Part shown: piece after piece, positions 23,097 to 35,800 of the stretch
Position numbering within the stretch: the stretch's first letter is position 1
How the letters are laid out: each line of letters opens with the position of its first letter
From: Lytechinus variegatus
Taxonomy: Eukaryota > Echinodermata > Echinoidea > Temnopleuroida > Toxopneustidae
Direction: 5' to 3'
Length of the DNA stretch: 64,000 nucleotides
Assembly: GCF_018143015.1 (NCBI RefSeq)
Contig: NC_054748.1
Coordinates: forward strand, 13,196,967-13,260,966
Made by a program: the position numbers and the translations under genes
The notes under the pieces: generated by a model
Databases searched by the model: none
Seen by the model: only the letters and a program-made list of their open reading frames with translations
What the model was told of the DNA's origin: nothing

Positions 23097-23480
23097 ACAT
23101 ATACGGCAAATCAAACAAACTAACAAAAGTGATATAATATATCATGACACTAATAAGAAAATATCATAAAATCAAATAGTTTGGCAAGAATTTGCACTAA
23201 ATATTTCATAAAATGAATGAATTGAATGAATTAGGCTGCTATCATATTATTGAAAAAATGAATATGCAATGATTGTAAACTGTCATGTAACACAAGTTTC
23301 TGGTCCACATAAATAATTTTAAGAGAACAACAATAAGAGCGTAAAAATTCTGGTGATGAACACAAAGATTTACTAGCATTTACGGGATAATTTACTAAAT
23401 CTAACGGACTAATGATAGGTCGTATGCCTAATATTTTGAAATAAGGCATTTACCTGTTTAAGCAGACATTATTGCTCAAG
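23097..23480 (-). other. Downstream of the receptor gene
   Basis: AT-rich sequence after the receptor stop codon on the minus strand, presumably 3' UTR in part. I cannot place a polyadenylation signal with confidence. Confidence 0.4.
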
Positions 23481-23917
23481 CTAATCATCATCGCTATCAG
23501 TACCATTCGTGTAATTTTCTGTGCAGATACTTAGAAAAGTGAACACGAAATTTCCTATTATACAACAAAGGGTTACTAAAGCAGCTTTGCGTTCAACGGA
23601 TAGCGCAATCAGCTTCCAGGGTTCGGCATTTTCCGACCGGGGGATACTGGACAGCCCTGAGGGACTCCTCAGCTCTGTGAGTTCACTTTGTTCTGGGCAT
23701 TCGTGGTTGCCTTCCGCATGAACGAACGGTTGAGATACACGTCGTAAGTGTTCTCCATTCTCATCAGATCTAACGTCTCGGCGGTGACCGTTTCTCAAAA
23801 AGCACATCATCCATTTAGGAATAGGTCTTGTGTTGGCGTAGCTGTGCATTCGCAAAACAAGCGCCTCCGCTACCAGGGACACACCTGCGACTACTACCAT
23901 GGTACATATGTAATTGG
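23481..23917 (-). CDS. Receptor last exon: TM3, cytoplasmic loop, TM4
   Basis: The acceptor TTTTTCAG precedes the exon at 23918-23919. It opens with ANYICTMVVVAGVSLVAEAL (TM3), then TRPIPKW, the conserved start of the cytoplasmic loop. The loop is short, about 65 residues, with acidic and Arg-rich parts. TM4 follows (LVTLCCIIGNFVFTFLSI), and the protein ends in an acidic tail after a potential N-glycosylation site (NYT, NGT) and stops at 23481. The ATG at 23900 is internal to TM3 and not a start. Confidence 0.9.
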
Positions 23918-26900
23918 CTGAAAAAGATCCAAAATAGGAGATTTTTTAAATAAATTATAAAAGTCCTAAAATATTTCATTATATATATTTTTAAAGGCAA
24001 GGTAATAATACCAAAATAATTGGATAACCACTCAGCTTACTTATATCTTACTTATCTCATATATTTCTCAGTAGAATATTCATAACATTGCGCATTTTAT
24101 TTAATACATATTTAATATGTTGCGCACGACAGTTCGTTATCTCAAAGGTTTGTTCCGCCTCCCGTGTGACTTTAGGGTTTGGACAGATGTTCGGATCGAA
24201 AACTTCCCATTGGGAGAACATGGACTTGCGTTCCAACCAACTGAGCCTACACGCAGGGTAAATTTGGGTATTGGGGTTATAGAGTAAATGAGGATGATTA
24301 TCAAAAGATTTACCGAACATTGGAGAGCCAGTCGGTGGCATGGCAGATCGGACAGTTTCCTGGAAGAGGACCATCGCTAGGAGATTGGTGATACCAAAAG
24401 AGATCTTCTCTCCAGACTCTGGAGGCAGTAGAAATGTTATCATGGTTGATATAGAGAGTAGGACGGAAGGGATGACGATGCCGATGACGTATACCCTTGA
24501 TTTCCTCCTGAACGTGATGCGATAGTGAATCTCCACAAAGGGTTCGTTGGCAGTACTGTAATTTGCTAGCTTCTTGTCTGCAGTGTCGTCCAGGATCTCC
24601 CACACGCCGTTGTCGCAGTACCGGTCTTTCGTGGTCTCGTTACGTTCAAAGAAGTAGTCCACGTCCTCGACGTTCGCCGGACTGGACCAGGGACCGAAGA
24701 CAAAGTAACAGGTCTGGACGTCGAAAGGAAAGAGTTTGACGTCTAAGAGGCATGAACTGGTAATAATGGCTGGAGAAAGCCATATAACCGTGCCACTGGA
24801 AAATACATCGACGCGACGGTGGTTCAATGTCAAGAACTCCTTGCTGTTACTGTATTGTAAATAAAAAATAAGACACATTGGAAGAACATGGTATAGAATC
24901 GGTTAGAACACGGTAAATCTTTTGCGAGCACTGCTAGCTGGCTTTTTAGCTGCCCGTCATGAATCCCTCACGCGTTACAGGTCATTGGATGTAAGTTCGA
25001 CAATGTTTGGAACTTTCTCTTTTCTTCAATACTGTAAAAACACCTTGGAGAACTTTTAAAGTCCACGAGTAGAGATGGACGCCTCAGTAACCAGAATGTT
25101 CAATCGAGTGAATACATTCGAAAGGGGGTATGATTGCTCTAGGGGCTGACTTCAATATTTTCCGTCCGACAAGCAATCAGATTGGAAGCATTCTTCCATA
25201 TTGATTGGCTGAGAAGAACAGTTGTCCGACTGTTACTATGGTAACCTTCGATTGAGACAGACTTTTCGGACAAAAAACATCTGACAAGTAGGCCTATAGA
25301 TCCTTTCATAAAAGAGGTTAACCTTGCAACCTATATACTTTCATCAGTGTAGATTTCCTCTTCATTGAGCAGTTTTTTACACTTAGTTAATCAGACCTTT
25401 TCATTGCCTGTCGGGCCATCGTGCCAACTATCTTATGAATAAACTCTATATTCTCTCAATCAAAGAATGAGCTAAACATTTTCTGCGCCAGGTATATAAA
25501 AGGCATCAGCCCATTGGTTAAATCATGCTAAGTGTACGCGCACTACTGGGTATTAACCAATGAGATTGCGCGTTATATACCATGTGCGTGTCAACATTTT
25601 TATAAGCAAGACTCCAACTCTCCAAGGCACACCTAACTCTTTGTGAAAAACCGCCAGGGGCCGTTTCATAAAGCTGTTCGTAAGTTAAGGCGGTTTTCCA
25701 AGAGGGCGCGGACAAGACCAGGAAGGGTTGCGGAGCTACTTTTGTCATTTCGGCATGCTGTCCGCAACCAAATTCCGTAAAAGATAATGCAAATGATCTT
25801 TTCCTAGGACACAACCAGGAGGCCGTTTCATAAAGCTGTTCGTAAGATAAGAGCGACTTTAAGAACGACTGGTGAACCTTACGCGCTAAACCATCGCCAA
25901 TTCAATATACCACTTACCGCAAGAAGGGATCACCAGTCGTTCTTTAAGTCGCTCTTAATACCCCTTTTCCATTAGGGCCAGGACAGCGTCAGGACAAGGC
26001 GCGGAATGTAATAATTACAATCCGCGACCCTTCCGCAACCTGTCCGGACATTCCTGGGAGTGTCCGCACGCTGTCCTAAACCCTTCCTGGTGTTCGGGAA
26101 ATCAAAATTTGTCCGCATCCAAATTTTGGTCGAGACCAAAATTTGGACGCGGATATTGAATACCTGACACCTTCGGGACCCTGTCCTGACGATGTCCTGA
26201 TGATGTCTTGCCCTTCCTAAACCCTTCCGCGTCTTCCGGAAACCATCCGCAATCAGGTCAGCTTCAAGAAGGAAAGAAGAAGCCATGCGGAATGTTTCAG
26301 GAACATGCAGATTGGAATAAGAAGGCAAGCGGACAGTTTCAGGAACGTGCGGACAGGATTAAGAAGGCAAGCGGACTCTTTCAGGAACGTTCGGACTGGA
26401 AAAGGAGGGCAAGCGGAGTGATTCGGGAATGTGTGGATCCAATACCAATATGTATGGAACGAGTACACAAGTAGCAAAAGCCATTTGTAGTCAGTGCACT
26501 AGATGGGGGTAATACAACGGGATAATACAAGACAAGAAAATTACAAAAAGTAAAGAAGTATGGGGTCAAGGGGCCTAATTAGTATATCACTAAACAAACC
26601 TGAGAACCTAATATTTCAAGCAGTGTTTTAAACATATTACGCGAGCGCGAAGCCCGAGTTGATTTTTTTTAGGGGGGGGGGGGTTAAAGAAGACATGAAG
26701 GAGGAATATTTCAAGCATTTTCTACTGATCTGAGAGGTGGACTTTTCAAATACGTCTTGCAATAGTTAAGCTGGCAATGATGCAAGCAAATTATTTTGTT
26801 CTGTACTGAACATAAAAAGATGTTTCATGCAACGTTTGATTATGAACTATATTATTTTAATGTACTCGACTGAAAAAAGGACTTATAGGCAGCGCTTGAC

Positions 26901-29900
26901 TTTACAAATAGGACGAATATCATAACAAAATTCATAATACAGGTGTAGATTTCAAAGTGAAACGCAACTTTATATTCCTATTACACTTTAAGCACTTTGT
27001 TTGATCATGAATGAGGTGTCATTAATAAGAAATGATAATAATAAATGAGAGCAAGTTTATTAATATCGCTTTTCTCAGAACGGCTCAAAACGATTTACAG
27101 CAGGGGCAAAACGATTTACCCCAGGATTCATTTCAATTCCGCATGAAAAGTGCACAATTTCCACACCCTGGGAAGCATTCCTTGCATTCATGCCAGCCTC
27201 AAAATGGCGCTGGCAAATTCAAGCATACAATAACTTTCGTTTCCAACCGGGTACCCATTTAGCACCTGGGTGGAGAGAGGCAAGGTATGCAATACGTCTT
27301 GCCAAAGGACGGTTTACACCGCGATGAGAATCGAACACACGACTCTCCGTTTACAGGGCGGGAGTCAGAACCACTACACCACAACTCTTTACAAAAAAAT
27401 AGGTCTTCCTGGAAAAAGTCGTGCACAGTGCATGTTTCTCATCAACATAGAATATGAGCGCGAAGCGCGAACTTACTTCTTTCAAATATCAATGACGAAA
27501 AAGAAAAGACGAAAAGGCCTAAGTATTTTTCGTAAAAAAATGAACAGCGTGCACAATCTTCTTATGATTAAACTATTGAAAGTATGAAGCGCGAAATGGA
27601 CCATTATTTTTTTACAAATTGATCTAGCTGAAACGCTGATATTCTTCCCGTCTGCAGGTCTGTCAATTTCTTCACTCTTCTTCATTTTCCCCCTCTTCTT
27701 TGGTTACTCCATTTTTCCTATTTTTACGCAGTCAATAGGGCGTTGCGATCGCATTCGGCCTCCTGGAATTGCCCATTTACATTTTATTTCTTAGTCTAAT
27801 TCAATTGGTACAAGAGGAGGCAAAGGCGATTAGACATTGGATTCACATTTTCGTCCAAAAATTAAAACTGATATATTTAATCTTATACATTCATAATCTC
27901 GACCGATTATTTTCTGTTCATTATCGCGATTTGTTCCCTCCTTGATTCTTTTTTTTTTTTTTCTTTTAAAATAATTTTATTAATAAAAAATCACATGTAA
28001 TAGTTACATAAAATGTAAACAATGTCATACAAAGCATGAAATATTTTCTTCAACAATACTGTTTTCAAAAATACACAAATGTTTACTTTTACAACGCTTC
28101 TCTATTTCTAAACGATTACAAATCAACCTTTTGAATAAACAAAGTATTCCAAAATCATGAATTCGACAATTCCGACTTTCTGTTCGAATAAAAATTGAAT
28201 AAATAGCATACCTTGCATACATGATTAGAAGATTCAAAACTCTATGCTTTTTGTTTCGTAACTCATATCCTTTTATCAGAGTAGCAACATTAAAATCAAA
28301 ATTAATGCCTACAACTTTATACACAATGCCACTAAATTGTTTCCAGAATAATTGTGTTTTTTTACAAGTCACAAATAAATGTACGCTGTCTTGAATTTCA
28401 TTGTCATGTGAACATAAAGGATTATCTATTAACTTCCATTTATACAAATTATATCTATGGGGTAAAATATTGTGTAATAACTTAAAATTAAACTCTGTTA
28501 TTCTATTTTCGTTGACAGTTTGTAAATTAAATAACCATACAGATTTCCAATCAATCTCTTCTTGTAAAATATTTTCCCATCTTTCTTCAGCTTTAGGTTT
28601 AATACTTATCTTATTCAAAATCATGGTGTAAAATAACTTTGAACCTCTTTTCCTGTTTACATTCATCAAAACATTCTGTGTAATATCTTCACTCTTAGGT
28701 TGCAGAGTCTCAAAATATAACTCAAACTTATTCCTTTTCCAAACATTGATTCTATTTCACCTTATTTCATTCATTTCCTTTGTTTATTCCTATTTCTTTT
28801 GTGTTGTTTGTATATCTCTTTAATATTGGGAGGGGTAAGCCAGCAGCAGGGAGAGGAGGGCAGTATCGGCACCGCATCCCCTTTTTCTTTTCCACCATAT
28901 CATTTTTTAAGTTTCCCTTTCCATTTCACTTATTTTTCTTTTGTTTGTACTTTTTTAAAGGTGGAGCAAGACCACCTCACCCCTTGATCTGCATATGCCC
29001 GTTGAATGCAATTTGCATCCTAACTTCCTGTTTTCTTCCTCTTTTGTAATATATGTATTAATTTGTAGAAAAATTAAGAAAGTATGTTATAAAGAGAGCC
29101 CCGACATTGTTATGAACATATGCAGTCTTTTTAAAGTTACCTTAGTTGAAAAAAATCAAGATCCGAGATAAGTTATTGCTATGTATAAAAATGCACAAAA
29201 TCTGCTTTCAAAAAGTGAATACTACATTACACCGCTAACACACTTTCCTTTATCCTACGTATTTCAACTATCAAATAATGCGAGCGCGAAGCGCGAGCTG
29301 AACATTCTTTTACATTCCGACCTTTAAAATTGGGCATTCTAAGCACCTTTTAAAATCATGAACAGGAAAGGGGTATGACTATACACTTGATGTGAGCGCG
29401 AGCCGAAATGAAATTCGACATCTCACATTTGTAAATCAGGAAAAGGGTGGATAATTGGATAGATGGATAATATTCCTACATTAATAATAATATTTGGTAA
29501 TCTGATCTGAAAATGGCACAAGATTCGTATCGGAATAAACATGCGTGCGTGTGTTTAGATCCAGACCTAGAATCTGGACATTCTAATTACATTCTTTATT
29601 ATAATATCAATAATAAGAGCGCGATGAGCGAGCTAAAGATATTTGATTTTCCGATCTAAAAAAAAGAAATTTAAGCACAGTTACGAATTGGATATGGATC
29701 GCGCTTAATAAATGATGCGAGTGCGAAGCTCAAGTTGATATTTTTATCATTACATATATTTTGAGTTGCGACCGGGACATTTTAAGGACATTTTTTGTCT
29801 TCATATGACTATGATGACTATCTTCCTAAGCCAGAGATGAAACTTGTCGATATTCCATTCTGAAAAAAATGACAATTATTATTAAACAATCATGAAAATA

Positions 29901-32684
29901 TTATTATATTACTTATTAACCTAATAAGCCCAATGAGGGCGCGAATGAGGGCGTGATATTAAGGTCAGATAACTGGACATTTTTTAATCAAGAATAGGAA
30001 GCATGAGTTGATATATTTTTAACAAAAATAATTCGAGCGCAAATTGCGAGCCGAAAATTATGATAAACTGTCATGAAAGAGGAATTTAAAATAATTTGTT
30101 ACAATTGATACAGGTATACATAACTCCCCAATCAAAATGCAAGTGAGCAGCTTTAGCTGATACTATTCAATCAGACCATCCTAAATAGGGATATTTTTCA
30201 AAAAATTATGGAATACACGAAGAGAATAATTATTTGACAAATAATGCTAGCGCGCAGCGCGAGAGGAAAATGTTCATATTTAGACCACAAAATATAGATA
30301 TTTTACAGAAAACTATAAAATCTATTTGTAAATGAAATAACTTGAAATACAAAAATGTTTTGTAGATTTACTTCAAAACTTAATATTTTAAGCTCAATAT
30401 ATTGAGCAAGTTATGTATCTCATAGATTAGGCAATGCGAGCACAAAGCGTGAGCGAAAATTTAACATAGTGACATGAAATCCCCCCCCCCCTCATCTTAT
30501 TTAATTCACTCGTCTTTCTCCTCTTGTTTTTCTTCTTCATTTTCTCTTCTCTTTTCCCTTCTGGTTCTTTTCCCTCTCTTTCCATTTTTTCTTCTTTTTG
30601 CTCGTTCCAGATATTAAGGAGGGGGGGGGGCATTTGATATCAAATGCCCCCTCCCTTTCCAAAAAGTGAGGGAACGCGTCGCTCCTGTCCCCCTGGGATG
30701 TCCACCAATGTATGCAATTTGATTTGAAATAAAAGAAAATCCTATATAGTCTTTGTAGTCGCAGAAAACCCTAATAACACCCCTAAATTTATTTTTAAAA
30801 ATATATGAACGATAATTTTCATGGAGTATTCGCAAGTTGTCCGATTGTCCTAGTCCTTGAATTTACCACTCGTGACGTTGTCCTAAATGTCTCTGGTTCT
30901 GTCCTAATACGATCTGCATGCTGTCCGCAGGCGAACGCCGACAAATTTATTAAGATAATCTTGTCCTAGGACAGTCCCGGGAACGTCCTAAAACAATTCG
31001 CAGACAGTCCTGGTCGTGTCCTAGGACAAGATCATTTCCATAATCTTTTACGGAATTTGGTTGCGGACAGGGTGCCTCTTGTCCGCGCCCTAGTGGAAAA
31101 CCGCATTAACTTACGAGCAGCTTTATGAAACACCCACCAGCAGGGGCGTAGATAGCGGGGGGGATGGGGGGGATGCATCCCCCCCCCCAGAATGTTAGGT
31201 GGGGGGATGGTGTGTACAATCATCCCCCCCAGGTTTCTGTGGGGGAAGAAGCAAAACTATACAGTAATAAAGCAATGAATGCTAGTTAAAATCAATCAAT
31301 AATAATAGCAGTAATAATCATAACGTACAGCAATGACAAACATGATAAAAATTTGACTTTTATTCAGAGTCAATCATCTTATATGCATTTACAACTTGCA
31401 AGTTTTAAGTAATAACAACTGTCTTGCGTCGTCATATACATTTAAGGATCGTTATTCAGAGTTTCACCAAGTACATTTCCTTATAATAATTATGTATTTG
31501 CAAAGGAGATAAGTTCAAAATATTTCATTACAGATTTAAGAAAGTGTCGCTTAATCACTCCCTTTCAGAGCAATTGCTTTCATAACACATTAACACTGTT
31601 CAAACGAATTAATAAGAAATTACCTATACACATATATACACTGACCCTTTTCCCTGCTGGCCATGTCCTCAACCCCTACTTTGCAAAGGAAAGGTGAAAA
31701 TTTTCAGTCTCTAAGGAGTGAATTAGTAAATGAATGATTTTGGAATGAAAGTGCAAATTTTGGATGGCCTCAGTGATATCCGAGGTTTTTTTCACTCAAT
31801 ATTCACTCTTTCATATATTCACTCCTTAAAGAGTGAACTATTTCACTAATTTTTTCAGAGTACTTTGCGCTTTTCAAAGAAGGTAGAATCATCCAATATA
31901 TAGACATGCCTTAATTCACGAAGGCAGATTGAATCAATCCATGGATAAGATTAATTTATGGTCTAAGATCACAGAACAAGCCTAACTCGACCCTCAGCGT
32001 GTTCATTGTCGGACCTTTGACAAAAAACATAATCATCTCGCGCATTTACGCGATAAAAATTATCTATACAGTTTACTTCCGACAACCCGGTGAGGTTTAT
32101 TTCATTTCCATACTTAATTCAATCAAGCCTTTGTAATCATGGTAATTTTAAACAGAGTGTGCTTATCATTTTAGTGTCCGCATATCTGCACGTGGATAAG
32201 AAATATAATGTTGAGCTTTTTTATTTTACCCCTATTACTATAATTGTAATTGATATTTTTTTAGTTATTTGGCTGTTTATTTGTTTATTCCTTTAGTTGT
32301 TGATTCATTCGTTTGATCATTAACAATATCGCTACTTTTAAAAGAGTATACTACTATACTAGTAAAATAAGGAATACTAGTTATTCTAGATCACGTTTAG
32401 CAGGACTGTCATGACCAAGATGATAACTAGACATCCTTTCTCTTATGATCATCTTTACTCATTGTCATTAATCAAACAAAAGATTACTGCCATGAAAATT
32501 GTGCAAGGAAGTTTGTTTATTACTGGATGCCCTGTTTATTGCTGAAAGCAAAGTGATTAAAAGACACACGAGATAATCCATGAGGCAGATCGTGTTATTT
32601 TGTTATCTTTAACTCGTCTGCTTTGGCCCATTTTGTTTTTATCGAGTACGTTATCTCCTTCATTCTTTATATTTATATATTAAT

Positions 32685-32715
<31 letters not shown>

Positions 32716-32732
32716 ATATAAATATATATAAT

Positions 32733-32831
<99 letters not shown>

Positions 32832-35800
32832 CCCAGCTAGGGATCATCCCCCAGGTCTAAGGACCTGTCTACGCCACTGCCCACCAGGACTGTCTGCGTA
32901 TTGTCGTAGGACACTCCTGGGACTGTCCTAGGTCAAGATTATCCAAATAAATTTGTCGGCGTTCGGTGCGGACAGCATGCAGATCGTATTAGGACAGAAC
33001 CGGAGACATTTAGGACAACGTCACGAGTGGTAAATTCAAGGACTAGGACAATCGGACAACTTGCGAATACTCCATGAAAATTATCATTCGTATATTTTTT
33101 TTGATGAATATAGGGTGTTATTTGGGTTTTCTTCGACTACAAAGACTATATAGGACTTTTTTTTTATTTCTCATCAAAATGCATACATTGGTGGACATCC
33201 CAGGGGGACAGGGGCGACGCGTCCCCTCACTTTTTGGAAGGGGGCATTTGATATCAAATGCCCCCCTCCCCAATATTTGGAACGAGCAAAAAAGAAAAAA
33301 ATGGAAAGAGAGGGAAAAGAACCAGAAGGGAAAAGAGAAGAGAAAACGAAGAGGAAAAACAAGAGGAGAAAGATGAGTGAATTAAATAAGATGAGGGGGT
33401 GGGGGAGTTTCATGTCACTATTTATATTTTTTTCTCACGCTTTGTGCTCGCGTTGCCTAATCTATGAGATGTATAACTTGCTCAATAGACTTATATTGAG
33501 CTTAAAATATCAAGTTTCGAAGTAAATATACAAAACATTTCTCGGACATTAAGTTTTCAATTTGTTTGATTTACAAATAGATTTTATAGTTTTCTGTAAA
33601 ATGACTATATTTTATGGTCTAAATATGAACATTTTGCGCTGCGCGCTAGCATTATTTGATTTGTCAAACAACTATTCTCTTCGTGTATTCCATAATTTTT
33701 TTTTAAATATCCCTTTTTAGGATGGTCTGATTGTGAATAGTATCAGCTAAAGCTGCTCGCTTGCATTTTGATTGGGGAGTTATGTATACCTGTATCAATT
33801 GTAACAAATTATTTTAAATTCCTCTTTTATGACAGTTTATCAAAATTTTCGGCTCACAGTTTGCGCTCGCATTATTTTTGTTAAAAATATATCAACCCAT
33901 GCATCCTATTCATGATTATAAAATGTCCAGTTATCTGACCTTAATATCAATTTCGCGCCCTCATTTGATTAATAAGTAATGTAACAATATTTTCATGATT
34001 TCCTAATAATCATTGTCCGTTTTTTTCAGAATGGAATATCGACAAGTTTCATCTCTCGCTTAGGAAGATAGTCATCATAGTCATATGAAGACAAAAAATG
34101 TCCTTAAAATGTCCCGGTCGCAACTCAAAATATATGTAATGATAAAAATATAAACTTGAGCTTCGCACTCGCATCAATTATTAAGCGAGATCAATATCCA
34201 ATTCGTAACTGTACTTAAATTCTTTTTTTTTAGATCTGAAAATCAAATATCTTTAGCTCGCTCATCGCGCTCTTATTATTGATATTATAATAAAGAATGT
34301 AATTGGAAGTTCCTGATTCTAGGTCCGGATCTAAACACACGCACGCATGTTTATTTAGATACGAATCTTGTGCCAGTTTCAGATCAGATTACCAAATATT
34401 ATTATTAATGTAGGAATATTATCCATCTATCCAATTATCCATCCTTTTCCTGATTTACAAAACATCAAGTGTATAGTCATACTCCTTTCCTGTTCATGCT
34501 TTTAAAAGGTGCTTAGAATGCCCAGTATTTAGGTAGGAATGTAAAAATAAATGTTCAGCTCGCGCTTCGCGCTCGCATTATTTGATAGTTGAAATATGTA
34601 GGATAAAGGAAAGTGTGTTAGCGGTGTAATGTAGTATTCACTTTTTGAATACATAACAATAAATTATCTCGGATCTTTATTTTTTTCAACTAAGGTAACT
34701 TTAAAAAGACTGCATATGTTCATAGCAAAGTCGCGGCTCTCTTTATAACATTACTTTCTTATATTTTTTCTACAATTTAATACATAATCATATATTACAA
34801 CAGAGGAAGAAAACAGAAAGTTAGGATACCGATTGCATTCGACAGGCACATGTGGATCAAGGGGTGAGGTGGTCTTGCTCCCCCTTTCAAAAAATACAAA
34901 CAGAAGAAAAATAAGTGAAATGGAAAGGGAAACTTAAAAAATGATATTGTGGAAAAGAAAAAGGGGGTGCCTTGCTGATGCAGCCCTCCTCTCCCTGCTG
35001 CTGGCTTACCCCTCCCAGTATTAAAGAGATATACAAACAGCACAAAAGATATAGGAATAAACGAAGGAGATAAATGAAATAACGTGAAATAGAATCGAGG
35101 AAAAAATCGCGATAATGAACAGAAAATAATTGGTCGAGATTATGAAAGTGTAAGATTAGAAATATCAGTTTTAATTTTTAGACGAAAATGTGAATCCAGT
35201 GTCTAATCGCCTTTGCCTCCTCTTGTACCAATTGAAATAGACTAAGAAAGAAAATGTAAATGGGCAATTCCAGGAGGCCGAATGCGATCGCTACGCCCTA
35301 TTGACTGCGTAAAAATAGGAAAAATGGAGTAACCAAAGAAGAGGGGGGAGGGAGAAGAGTGAAGAAATTGACAGACCTGCAGACGGGGAGAATATCAGCG
35401 TTTCAGCTAGGTCAATTTGTAAAAATTAATGGTCCATTTCACGCTTCATACTTTCAATAGTTTAATTATAAGAAGATTGTGCACGCTGATTTTATACGAA
35501 AAATACTTAGGTCTTTTCGTCCTTGATGTTTGAAAGAAGTAAGTTCGCGCTTCGCACTCATTTTCTATGTTTATGAGAAACATGTTCTGTGCACGACTTT
35601 TTTCAGGAAGGCCTACTTTTTAAAGAGTTGCGGTGTAGTGGTTCTGGCTCCAGCCTTGGAAACGGAGAGTCGTGTGTTCGATTCCCACCGCGGTCTATAA
35701 ACCGTCCTTTTGCAAGACGTTTTGCACACCTTGCCACCCAGTGGCGTACCGTGGGTCATGGCATTGGGGGGGGGGGCACCAGCAAAAATGTTGAGTCACT

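Noticed and set aside
24057..24313. C-terminal 85 codons of the long frame after receptor TM2
   Set aside because: They follow a GTAAAT donor and lack TM3, while the next exon at 23917 supplies a perfect TM3 in phase. Intron read-through.
28780..29049. Phe/Pro-rich 89-codon frame also seen at 34795-35043 in the other arm
   Set aside because: Its conservation is explained by the inverted duplication. It is low complexity with no domain.
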